Shown piece by piece: positions 1 through 7,328 of a stretch of 53,546 nucleotides of DNA (positions are counted from its first letter, which is position 1; each line of letters starts with the position of its first letter). The DNA comes from CALZJC01 sp041574955 (GTDB taxonomy: Bacteria; Acidobacteriota; Thermoanaerobaculia; Multivoradales; JAHEKO01). Location of the stretch: NCBI GenBank assembly GCA_041574955.1, contig JBFGNS010000008.1, positions 1 through 53,546 of the forward strand. Reading direction: 5' to 3'. The position numbers were made by a program, and so were the translations under genes. The notes beneath the pieces are model-generated. The model ran no database searches, was not told the origin of the DNA, and was given only the letters and a program-made list of their open reading frames with translations.

Positions 1-168
1 GGCCCGACCTCGAGCGACACCTCGCCGAGACCGAAGCCGAGCGCGACCAGGCACGCCGCCAGGTCGAGGAGCTGGAGGCGGCGCGGCCCGACCTCGAGCG
101 ACGCCTCGCCGAAACCGAAGCCGAGCGCGACCAGGCACGCCAGAGCGCCGGCGAGCTGGCCACCCGTG
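1..168 (+). repeat. 84-bp tandem repeat (two visible copies) in the coiled-coil gene
   Basis: The block starting at position 1 recurs at position 85 with few mismatches. The second copy diverges after about 60 bp. The unit is 84 bp, exactly 28 codons or four heptads, so copy-number changes keep both the reading frame and the coiled-coil register. The left edge of the array is outside the window. Confidence 0.8.
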
Positions 169-1583
169 TCGAACAGCTCGAGCAGCCGCTGGCCGAGGCG
201 CGCGACGAGCGCGAGGCCGCCCGCCGCCAGGTCGAGAGCCTCGAGCAGCGCGTCGTCGAGCTGGAGAGCGGTCTGGCGTCGATCGAGACCGAGCGCGACG
301 AGCTGCGGCAAAGCGGCGAGCAGCAGCACACCGAGCACGAAGCGATCGCCGAGCAGCTCGCCGCCAGCCGGCGCGAGCTCGACGAGCAGGCCGCCGAGCT
401 GGTCACCGAGCGCGACAAGCTGGACCAGGCGCGGCAGGAGATCGAGTCGCTCAGCAGCCGCCTGCAGGAGGCCGAGCAGGCCGCCGAGGCCCTGGAGTCG
501 ACGCGGCGGGACAGCGACAGGCTGCGCGCCGAGCGCGATGATCTGAGCGCGCAGCTGGCCGCCGCCGAGCAGCAGGCGCGTGCGCGGATCGACGAGCTCG
601 AGCGGCAGGCCGCCGACCGCGTCTCCGTTCTCGAGGACGAGCGCGGCGAGTTGGCGGAGCAGCTCGCCGAGGCGCGCTCCGCCGGCGATCTGCTGCGCCA
701 GGAGCTGGCGGCCAGCACCGCCGCCGCGGCTACCGCGAGCGCCGATCGCGAGACGCGGCGCGAGGACGACGACGCCGGGGTCGGGCGCAGCGAGCAGCTG
801 CGGCAGGAGCTCGAGGCCGAGCTCGAGCAGTCGCGCCAGGAGGCACGGCAGGCGCGGGCTCGCTGGCGGGAGCGCGAGGCCGGCCTGCGAGCCGAGCTGG
901 AGAACGCCCGGCTGGGAGCCGATGCCGTCGCCCAGCCCGCTCCCAGGCCCCGGCGGCTGGCCGCTGCCGGTCTGGTGCTGGCGGGCGGGCTCGCCGGCGC
1001 CGCGGCGGTCTGGCTGGCGCCGGCTGTCGGGCCCGGCGACCGTCCGCCGCCGGTCGCCGCCACCGGCGCGGCGCCCGCCGAGATCGAGCCGGTGAGCTCC
1101 GCCGGCGCGGCCGCCGCCAACCCTGGGGCGGCGGCGCTGCCGGACGACCAGGGCGAGGCCCCACCGCCGGCAACGACGACCGGACCGGCCGCCCCACCTA
1201 CCGAGCCGGCGGCGGCACGCCCCCCCGCCCAGCCGCTGCCGGATCCGGCGGAGGTCGCGCCGGCGGTCCGCGCCTGGGCCGCCGCCTGGTCCGACCAGCG
1301 CGTGGACGACTACCTGTCGCACTACGGGCCGGCCTTCGAGCCGCCCGACGGCATGACCCGGCAGGCCTGGGAGGATCAGCGCCGCGAGCGGATCGGCCGG
1401 CCGCGCTCGATCGCGGTCGAGCTCGACAACCTACGGCTGGTGGAGCTCGGCCCCGGCCGGGCCAGCCTGAGCTTCGATCAGTCGTACCGCAGCGACAACT
1501 ACGCCGACCGGGTGCGGAAGACCCTGGTCCTCGAGTGGCAGGACGGCCGCTGGAGAATCGCCGAAGAACGGACCATCGACTAG
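3..1583 (+). CDS. Coiled-coil membrane-anchored protein with C-terminal SnoaL/NTF2-like domain (5' truncated)
   Basis: The reading frame is open from the left edge, so the start codon lies outside the window; 526 codons are visible. The first ~300 residues are a continuous charged coiled coil rich in Glu, Arg, Gln, Ala and Leu, beginning inside a 28-residue (four-heptad) tandem repeat. Residues ~316-342 of the fragment form one hydrophobic Ala/Leu/Gly helix (RRLAAAGLVLAGG onward), followed by a ~75-residue Pro/Ala-rich linker. The last ~110 residues (from VRAWAAAWSDQRVDDYLSHY) match the Cds6-type SnoaL-like fold: AW..D..YL..Y, a central FDQSY strand and a final WRIAEE strand. This points to an envelope protein with a long cytoplasmic coiled coil and an extracytoplasmic ligand-binding or scaffold domain. 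No enzymatic motif is visible. The sigma-54 regulator follows 73 bp downstream. Confidence 0.75.
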   Translation, partial: PDLERHLAETEAERDQARRQVEELEAARPDLERRLAETEAERDQARQSAGELATRVEQLEQPLAEARDEREAARRQVESLEQRVVELESGLASIETERDELRQSGEQQHTEHEAIAEQLAASRRELDEQAAELVTERDKLDQARQEIESLSSRLQEAEQAAEALESTRRDSDRLRAERDDLSAQLAAAEQQARARIDELERQAADRVSVLEDERGELAEQLAEARSAGDLLRQELAASTAAAATASADRETRREDDDAGVGRSEQLRQELEAELEQSRQEARQARARWREREAGLRAELENARLGADAVAQPAPRPRRLAAAGLVLAGGLAGAAAVWLAPAVGPGDRPPPVAATGAAPAEIEPVSSAGAAAANPGAAALPDDQGEAPPPATTTGPAAPPTEPAAARPPAQPLPDPAEVAPAVRAWAAAWSDQRVDDYLSHYGPAFEPPDGMTRQAWEDQRRERIGRPRSIAVELDNLRLVELGPGRASLSFDQSYRSDNYADRVRKTLVLEWQDGRWRIAEERTID

Positions 1584-1618
1584 CCTCGACCGGCCGCAGC
1601 GCGAGACTGGCGCCGGAG

Positions 1619-1641
1619 TTACGACTCGGGTTACGCTTACG
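1619..1641. promoter_or_regulatory. TTACG repeat cluster upstream of the sigma-54 regulator
   Basis: Three TTACG half-sites lie at 1619-1623, 1631-1635 and 1637-1641, just before the regulator start at 1657. The first two are spaced 12 bp apart and end in TTACGC, resembling the TTACG-N6-TTACGC core at imuA and dnaE2 (spaced 11 bp). Whether the same protein binds is inference. Confidence 0.35.
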
Positions 1642-1656
1642 CCAGAAGCCCCGCCG

Positions 1657-3000
1657 ATGAGCGAGAGACTGCAGGTCCTGCTGGTGGACGACCGGGAGAG
1701 CGCCTTGGCGGCCGGGCTGCGCGGCGTGGAGCTCGAGCTGATCCACGCCGAGGACTGGCCGTCGGCCGTCGAGCAGGCCCAGCGGCAGGAGATCGACGTC
1801 GTGGTGCTCCACTGCGACCGGCTGGAGGAGGAGCCTTTCGCCGCGCTCGACGCGGCGCGTCGGCTCGACGGACCGCCCGAGGTCGTCATGCTCACCGCCT
1901 CGCCGACCGTCGAGGAGGCGGTAGAGGCGGTCCGCCGCGGCGCGTTCAACTACCTCGACGCCGGCGTCGAGCCCGAGCTGCTGCAGCAGGTGGCCACCCG
2001 CGCCGGCGAGGGGCGCCGGCTGCGGCGCGAGAACTCGGCGCTGCGGCGCATCATGCAGCAGACCGATTCGCGACCGGCCATTGTCGCCGACAGCGCCGCC
2101 ATGCGCGAGGTGATGGAGAAGGTCGAGCGCATCGCACCTGCCGCCGCGTCGGTGCTGATCTACGGCGAAACCGGCGCCGGCAAGGGGCTGGTGGCGCGCG
2201 CCATCCATGAGGCGAGCCCGCGCCACGAGCAGCCGTTCGTGCATCTCAACTGCGGCGCGCTGCAGGAGGAGCTGCTCGAGAGCGAGCTGTTCGGCCACGA
2301 GAAGGGTGCCTTCACCGGCGCCGGCCGCGTCAAGCCGGGCCTGTTCGAGGTCGCCCACGGCGGTACGCTGTTCCTGGACGAGATTGCCGAGCTGACCGCG
2401 GCGATGCAGGCCAAGCTGCTGCAGGTCCTCGACAGTGGCGAGCTGCGGCGCGTCGGCGGCACCCGCATGAGGAAGGTCGATGCGCGCGTGCTGGCGGCCA
2501 CCAACAAGAGCCTCAAGAAGGCGGTGCGCGACGGCTCGTTCCGCCAGGACCTGTTCTTCCGGCTCAACGTGGTGCACGTCACGGTGCCGCCGCTGCGCGA
2601 CCGCAAGGAGGACATGCCGCGGCTGGTCGAGCTGTTTCTCGAGCGCTTCCGCGCCGCCGGCCAGCCGGTCAAGCAGATCTCGCGCCGCGCGCTGTCGCTG
2701 CTGCTCGAGTACCACTGGCCCGGCAACGTCCGCGAGCTGGCCAACACGATCGAGAGCGTCAGCCTGTTGAGCCCGGGCGGCACCATCCTGCCCCAGGACC
2801 TGCCCCCCAACCTGCAGCCGGCGATCAGCTTCGAGTCGAGGGCCATCGACGTGCCGCTGCCGCTGGTCGAGATGGAGCGGCTGCACATCATCCGCGCCCT
2901 CGACTACACCGGCGGCAAGAAGGCTCCCGCCGCCCGCCTGCTGCGGATCGACGTCAAGACCCTCAGCAACAAGATCAAGTCGTACGGCATCGAGCTCTAG
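1657..3000 (+). CDS. Sigma-54-dependent response-regulator-type transcriptional activator (degenerate receiver, AAA+, Fis HTH)
   Basis: A 447-residue NtrC/AtoC-class activator. Residues 1-120 are receiver-like and keep the acidic pair D11-D12, but the phosphoacceptor position (five residues after D47) is H52, and the usual Lys after the GAxxYL strand is absent. The AAA+ domain is intact: Walker A GETGAGKG at ~170-177, the sigma-54-contacting GAFTGA at 217-222, Walker B LFLDE with D241/E242, and the PGNVREL arginine-finger region. The C-terminus carries a Fis-type helix-turn-helix (AARLLRIDVKTLSNKIKSYG). It should open sigma-54 promoters, probably without classical Asp phosphorylation. No histidine kinase is adjacent. 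The start lacks an obvious Shine-Dalgarno sequence. A candidate sigma-54 promoter lies 32 bp after the stop, before the PDZ gene. Confidence 0.9.
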   Translation: MSERLQVLLVDDRESALAAGLRGVELELIHAEDWPSAVEQAQRQEIDVVVLHCDRLEEEPFAALDAARRLDGPPEVVMLTASPTVEEAVEAVRRGAFNYLDAGVEPELLQQVATRAGEGRRLRRENSALRRIMQQTDSRPAIVADSAAMREVMEKVERIAPAAASVLIYGETGAGKGLVARAIHEASPRHEQPFVHLNCGALQEELLESELFGHEKGAFTGAGRVKPGLFEVAHGGTLFLDEIAELTAAMQAKLLQVLDSGELRRVGGTRMRKVDARVLAATNKSLKKAVRDGSFRQDLFFRLNVVHVTVPPLRDRKEDMPRLVELFLERFRAAGQPVKQISRRALSLLLEYHWPGNVRELANTIESVSLLSPGGTILPQDLPPNLQPAISFESRAIDVPLPLVEMERLHIIRALDYTGGKKAPAARLLRIDVKTLSNKIKSYGIEL

Positions 3001-3031
3001 AGACGCCGCGCCGGTGGGAACTTTCCGCCGC

Positions 3032-3048
3032 TGGCGGCGTTGTTGAAG
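3032..3048 (+). promoter_or_regulatory. Sigma-54-like -24/-12 element before the PDZ gene
   Basis: TGGCGGC-GTTG-TTGAA fits the spacing of the sigma-54 consensus TGGCACG-N4-TTGCW. The GG of the -24 box is present, but the invariant C of the -12 GC is A. The same bases can form a CGCCG/CGGCG hairpin followed by TTGTT, so the site could instead be a weak terminator for the preceding regulator gene. Confidence 0.3.
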
Positions 3049-3091
3049 TGTGAACAGACGGAATCTCCGCCAACTCGAGGAGGAAGCAGAT

Positions 3092-3946
3092 ATGTCGAAA
3101 CCCCGATTCACCCTGTCGCTGCTGGCGCTGGCCGCGGCGCTGCTGCTACTGACGGCGGCCACCCCGGCCTGGGCCGGTCAGGACGACGGCGAGACCGTGA
3201 AGATCCGCAAGATCGTGCGCCAGTGCGAAGGCGACGACTGTCCCGAGGGCGAGCACCGGGTGGTGTTCGTCGGCGACGACGGCACGACGCGAGTCCTCGA
3301 GGGCGACAAGATGGTGTGGGCGCACGGCCCGCACATGGCTCACGGCAGCGGGTTCCTGGGCGTCGCGATCACCGACCTGACTCCCGAGCTCCGGCGTCAC
3401 TTCGGCGTCGCCGAGGACGCCGGCGTGATGGTGTCGCGAGTCGAGGACGACAGCCCGGCGGCCAGGGCCGGCGTGCTGGTCGGCGACGTCATCAGCGCGG
3501 TGGCCGGCGAGCCGGTGCGCTCGGCGGGCGATCTGGTACGCCAGATCCGCCGCCGCGAGCCGGACACCGCCGTCGACCTGGAGCTGTGGCGCGACGGCAA
3601 GCTCGAGACCGTCTCGGCCACCATCGGTCGGCGCGAGGTCCCCGAGCGGCATGCCCGCCGGATGATCGTGCGCTGCCCCGAGGGCGAGGAGTGCGAGCAA
3701 CTCCACCTCGGGACCGGCGGCGGCAAGGAGGTGCACCGCATCATGGTCAGATGCCGGGACGGCGAGGAGTGCGACGAGATCCACGTCGCCGGCAGCCACG
3801 GCCAGGCGTCCGAGTTCGACTGCGGCGGCGCCGCCGACTGCCGGGTCGAGGTGCAGTGCGGCGACGACGGCGAATGCAGCTGCGTGGTCAACGGCGAGAC
3901 CACCGACTGCGCGACCCTGCCCGGCTTCCGGGCGCCCGGCGAGTAG
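3092..3946 (+). CDS. Secreted PDZ-domain protein with repeated acidic Cys-pair motifs
   Basis: A 284-residue protein. The start at 3092 is set by a strong Shine-Dalgarno GAGGAGG 8 bp upstream; a longer frame exists but would lack the N-terminal signal. Residues 1-28 are a classical signal peptide ending in TPAWA. Residues ~87-181 form one PDZ domain (GSGFLGVAITDL, DSPAARAGVLVGDVI, then DLVRQIRRR) like those in HtrA/DegQ, but no protease domain is present. On either side are acidic Cys pairs: CEGDDC, CPEGEEC, CRDGEEC, CGGAADC and CGDDGECSC, twelve Cys in all. This suggests a periplasmic adaptor stabilised by disulfides or metal binding. The function is unknown. It lies directly downstream of the sigma-54 activator. 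Confidence 0.8.
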   Translation: MSKPRFTLSLLALAAALLLLTAATPAWAGQDDGETVKIRKIVRQCEGDDCPEGEHRVVFVGDDGTTRVLEGDKMVWAHGPHMAHGSGFLGVAITDLTPELRRHFGVAEDAGVMVSRVEDDSPAARAGVLVGDVISAVAGEPVRSAGDLVRQIRRREPDTAVDLELWRDGKLETVSATIGRREVPERHARRMIVRCPEGEECEQLHLGTGGGKEVHRIMVRCRDGEECDEIHVAGSHGQASEFDCGGAADCRVEVQCGDDGECSCVVNGETTDCATLPGFRAPGE

Positions 3947-4111
3947 CGCCGGGCGGCGGCCCGCGGTCCGGCGGCCGGAGACCTCCACCCCCCCGCTCCG
4001 CCGCGGGCCGCCGGCGCAGCCGGCCGCGCACCGTCGCCGGCGGCCGGCGGTTTCGCTGGCGGCGGAGCTGACGTACCATCGGCGCCCGGAGCCCGCCGCT
4101 CCGGCCCCGCC

Positions 4112-5311
4112 ATGACCGGCCCACCGCCTCCCTCCCCGCCGCCCGCACCCCACGCCCCCGGCGCTCGGGGCATCCTGCTGCCCTGTCTCCTGCTGCTGGG
4201 CGCGATGTTCAACCTCACCCTGGTGGTAGCCGGGCTCAAGGAGTTCATCATCGAGGAGCTCGGCGGCAGCATCACCGACGCCACCCTGTTCTTCTCGGTC
4301 GAGACGTTCGCCTACATCCTGTTCGCACCGTTGTGGGGGCTGCTCAGCGACCGGCTGGGTCGGCGCCGGCCGTTCATCGTCGCCGGTTTCCTGCTGTCGG
4401 CTCTGCTGTACGCCAGCTACCTCGCGGTCGACTCCGTCGGGCCGCTGCTCGCCCTGCGCTTCGCCCAGGGCGCCGCCAGCGTGATGGGCTGGTCGCTGGT
4501 GATGGCGTCGGTGCTCGACCAGCCGGTCGGCGACCGGCGCGGGCGCACCATGGGGCTGATGGGGGCGTCGCTGATCTTCGGCGTCGCGCTGGGCGCGCCG
4601 ATCGGCGGCTACATCAGCCGCTGGCACGGCGCGCGGGCGCCGCTCGCCGCCGCCGCGGTGCTGTTCGTGATCCTGGCCGCCAGCGCCCTCCTGCTGCGCG
4701 AGCCGCCTCGCCACAGCCGCAACCCGCAGCTACGCGAGATCCTCGCCGCGATGCGCTCACGGCCCCGTCTCGCCCTGCCGATGGCCTTCCACTTCGTCGA
4801 CCGGCTGGCGGTCGGCCTGTTCGTGGTGGTCTTCCCGCTCTACGTCGACTCGCTCGGCGCCAGCGACCCGGCGGTGCGGGGACGCTACCTGGCGCTGTTC
4901 CTGCTGCCGTTCGCCATCCTGCAGTACTTCACCGGCCGGCTGTCCGAGCGCACCGGGCCGCTGCCGCCACTGCTCGCCGGCTCGTTCGTGTACGGCCTGC
5001 TGCTCACCGCGGTCGGCTACTCCGGGCTGTTCATGCTGTGGCCGGTGATGATCGGCCTCGGCCTGTTCGCGGCGGTGATGTTCCCACCGGCCATCCTGTT
5101 GACGTCGCAGCTCAGCGATCCGCTCACCCGAGGCAGTGCCATGGGCGGCTTCAACCTCGCCGGCTCGGCCGGCTTCGCGCTCGGTCCGCTGCTCGGCGCC
5201 GCGCTCTACGAGGCGTGGGGCTTCGGCACCGCCTTCGCGGTCTGCGGCGGCATCGAGATGGCGCTGGCGGTGGTCGGCTGGTGGCTGACGCGCCGCTGGC
5301 GGCGCGGCTGA
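4112..5311 (+). CDS. Major facilitator superfamily transporter
   Basis: A 399-residue inner-membrane protein with about 12 hydrophobic helices after a short Pro-rich cytoplasmic N-terminus. The MFS motif A between helices 2 and 3 is clear (GLLSDRLGRRRP). The other features are a drug:H+ antiporter-like N-half and a Gly-rich C-half ending in a basic tail. The substrate cannot be read from sequence; drug or metabolite export is the family norm. A second MFS gene starts 10 bp after the stop, so the two are almost certainly co-transcribed. A TACCAT hexamer at 4074-4079 could be the -10 box. No good Shine-Dalgarno is positioned before the ATG. Confidence 0.85.
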   Translation: MTGPPPPSPPPAPHAPGARGILLPCLLLLGAMFNLTLVVAGLKEFIIEELGGSITDATLFFSVETFAYILFAPLWGLLSDRLGRRRPFIVAGFLLSALLYASYLAVDSVGPLLALRFAQGAASVMGWSLVMASVLDQPVGDRRGRTMGLMGASLIFGVALGAPIGGYISRWHGARAPLAAAAVLFVILAASALLLREPPRHSRNPQLREILAAMRSRPRLALPMAFHFVDRLAVGLFVVVFPLYVDSLGASDPAVRGRYLALFLLPFAILQYFTGRLSERTGPLPPLLAGSFVYGLLLTAVGYSGLFMLWPVMIGLGLFAAVMFPPAILLTSQLSDPLTRGSAMGGFNLAGSAGFALGPLLGAALYEAWGFGTAFAVCGGIEMALAVVGWWLTRRWRRG

Positions 5312-5321
5312 CCCCTCGCCG

Positions 5322-6488
5322 ATGACCCCACCCCGCCAGCCCCGCCGCGCCGCGCTGGGGGTGGTCTACGGCACCGTCTTCGTCGACCTGCTGGGCTTCG
5401 GCATCATTCTGCCCGCGCTGCCGTACTACGCCGAGCGGCTGGGCGCCGGCGGGCTGTGGCTCGGCGTCATCCTGACCGCCTACTCGTTCGCCCAGCTGGC
5501 CGGCGCGGTCGTGCTGGGCCGGCTCTCCGACCGTTTCGGCAGACGACCTCTGATCCTGCTCAGCCTCGCCGGCTCGGCGGTATCCCTGGCGCTCACCGGT
5601 CTGGCGTCGACGCTCGCCGCGCTGGTCGCGGCACGCGCCCTGGCGGGTCTGTTCGGCGGCAGCATCGCCGCCGCCCAGGCCTATATCGCCGACGTCACCC
5701 GGCCCGGCGAGCGCGCCCGCTACATGGGCTATCTGGGCGCCGCCACCGGCCTCGGCTTCGTGCTCGGTCCGGCGCTCGGCGCGCTGCTCAGCCGCTGGGG
5801 GTTCGCCGCCGCCGCCTTCACCGCCGCCGGCCTGGCGGCGTTCAACCTGGTGCTGGCCGCGCTGCGGCTCGAGGAGTCGCTGCGCCCCGGCGCCGCCGCT
5901 CGCGCCGCCCTGCCGCTGGCGCAGATGGGCGCCGCCTGGCGCCGTCCCGGACTGCGGGCGGTACTGGCCGCCACCTTCCTCACCGCGTTCGCCTTCGTGG
6001 CGATGGAGACCGCGCTGGCCTATCTCGGCAAGCGCAACTTCGGCCTCGACGAGCGCGGCTTCGGGCTGCTGCTGGTGCTGGCCGGGGTGGTCATCGTGGT
6101 GGTCCAGGGGGCGCTGGTCGGGCGCCTCAGCAACCGGTTCGGCGAGCGTCGGCTGGCGGTCTGGGGCTCGCTGGCGATGGCCGCCGCACTGGCGCTGCTG
6201 CCGCTGTGCCACGGCTTCGCCAGCGCGGCGGTGGCGCTCGCCGCCGCCGCCGCCGGCCGCGCCCTGAGCCTGCCGACGCTGTCCGCGCTGCTCTCCCGGC
6301 TGGGCGCCGCCCGGCGCCAGGGCAGCACTCTCGGGCTGGGCCAGTCGCTGGCCGCCGGCGCCCGCGCCGCCGGTCCGCTGGTGGCCGGCGGGCTGTACGA
6401 CCTGGCGCCGGCGTGGCCGTTCCTGCTCGCCGCCCTGCTGGCGGCGGCCGCAGCCGCCACGCTGGCGGTCTCGCCCCGCCAGACGTGA
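5322..6488 (+). CDS. MFS transporter, TetA-like
   Basis: A 388-residue 12-helix protein with the TetA/multidrug pattern: VFVDLLGFGIILPALPYYAE in helix 1, motif A GRLSDRFGRRPLI, and the helix 5 antiporter motif region GLGFVLGPALGALLSRWG. It begins 10 bp after the preceding MFS gene. The two proteins are not close duplicates (different helix 1 and loops), so they may handle different substrates. TetA homology does not prove tetracycline export; most such homologues are of unknown specificity. Confidence 0.85.
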   Translation: MTPPRQPRRAALGVVYGTVFVDLLGFGIILPALPYYAERLGAGGLWLGVILTAYSFAQLAGAVVLGRLSDRFGRRPLILLSLAGSAVSLALTGLASTLAALVAARALAGLFGGSIAAAQAYIADVTRPGERARYMGYLGAATGLGFVLGPALGALLSRWGFAAAAFTAAGLAAFNLVLAALRLEESLRPGAAARAALPLAQMGAAWRRPGLRAVLAATFLTAFAFVAMETALAYLGKRNFGLDERGFGLLLVLAGVVIVVVQGALVGRLSNRFGERRLAVWGSLAMAAALALLPLCHGFASAAVALAAAAAGRALSLPTLSALLSRLGAARRQGSTLGLGQSLAAGARAAGPLVAGGLYDLAPAWPFLLAALLAAAAAATLAVSPRQT

Positions 6489-6504
6489 GCCGCGGCGGGC
6501 GTGG

Positions 6505-6510
6505 CAAGAT
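6505..6510 (+). promoter_or_regulatory. -10-like hexamer before the DUF434 gene
   Basis: CAAGAT ends exactly 6 nt before the GTG at 6517. This is the spacing seen at several other genes in the window and suggests a leaderless transcript. Confidence 0.3.
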
Positions 6511-6516
6511 CGCCGG

Positions 6517-7233
6517 GTGCCCGACACCCGCACCCGGCGCGGACCGCACCCCCGCGACCACGACTGCTTCGCGCCGGCGGCGCTCGCGCCGCTGCGCCGG
6601 GCGGTGGCCGACCTGTCTTGGCTGGCCGACCGCGGCTACCCCGCCAAGGCGTCGCTCAAGCTGGTGGGGGACCGGTACGCGCTCAGAGACCGCCAGCGCA
6701 AGGCGCTGCGGCGGTGTGCCGCCGGCCGGCGGGAGTGCGCCGACCGCCAGGCGCGCTCGCTGCCGGCCGGCGAGCTCGCCGGCCGCGAGCTGGCGGTCGA
6801 CGGCTACAACGTGCTGCTGACCCTCGAGGCGGCGCTGTCGGGCGGCGTGTTGCTGCTCGGCCGCGACGGTGCCCTGCGCGACCTGGCGGCGATGAGCAAC
6901 CACTACCGGCGGGTGGAGGTCACCCGCCAGGCGGTGCGGCTGGTGGCCGGTTTCCTCGACAGCGGCGGCTGCGGCCGCGTCCACTGGCATCTCGACCGCC
7001 CGGTCTCCAACAGCGGCCGGCTGTCGCGGCTGATCGCCGAGGAGGTGGCCGACTGCGAGGCCGACTGGCGGGTGGAGCTGACCGACCGCACCGACCAGCA
7101 TCTGGCCGCCTCGCCGCACGTCGTCGCCACCGCCGACAGCGGCATCCTCGACCGCTGCGGCCACTGGCTCAACCTGGCCCGCTACGTCGTCGAGGCGGCG
7201 GTGCCGGAGGCGTGGATCGTCGACCTCCGCTGA
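6517..7233 (+). CDS. DUF434/DUF5616 domain-containing protein
   Basis: A 238-residue protein with a GTG start. The N-terminal ~60 residues match DUF434 (DLSWLADRGYPAKASLKLVG followed by DRYALRDRQRKAL). The rest matches the DUF5616 part: AVDGYNVLLTLEAALSGG, GRDGALRDLAAMSNHY, and the hallmark DRPVSNSGRLSRLI. The conserved Asp residues and PIN-like layout have led to suggestions of a nuclease-type fold, but no activity is established. It is soluble, with no signal peptide. It sits 28 bp after the MFS pair, but the -10-like hexamer next to the start suggests its own transcript. Confidence 0.8.
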   Translation: MPDTRTRRGPHPRDHDCFAPAALAPLRRAVADLSWLADRGYPAKASLKLVGDRYALRDRQRKALRRCAAGRRECADRQARSLPAGELAGRELAVDGYNVLLTLEAALSGGVLLLGRDGALRDLAAMSNHYRRVEVTRQAVRLVAGFLDSGGCGRVHWHLDRPVSNSGRLSRLIAEEVADCEADWRVELTDRTDQHLAASPHVVATADSGILDRCGHWLNLARYVVEAAVPEAWIVDLR

Positions 7234-7250
7234 CCGGCCAGCCGCCACCC

Positions 7251-7261
7251 TGCGATAGGGT
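7251..7261 (+). promoter_or_regulatory. Extended -10 promoter candidate for the amidohydrolase gene
   Basis: TGCGATAGGGT combines an extended -10 TG with a TAnnnT hexamer (TAGGGT, 7256-7261). It lies 67 bp before the ATG at 7329. No convincing -35 is seen. Confidence 0.35.
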
Positions 7262-7328
7262 CGGCACCTGCGCCGCGCGCTCCGCGGCGATCCACCCTGA
7301 CCCGCACGCTCTTGGAAGGAGGCTCTCC

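Noticed and set aside
1198..3162. 654-codon minus-strand frame opposite the sigma-54 activator
   Set aside because: Low-complexity translation with no recognisable domain; the plus-strand activator is unambiguous.
6501..7328. In-frame upstream extension of the amidohydrolase
   Set aside because: It overlaps the DUF434 gene in another frame and would remove the signal peptide; a perfect AAGGAGG marks the start at 7329.
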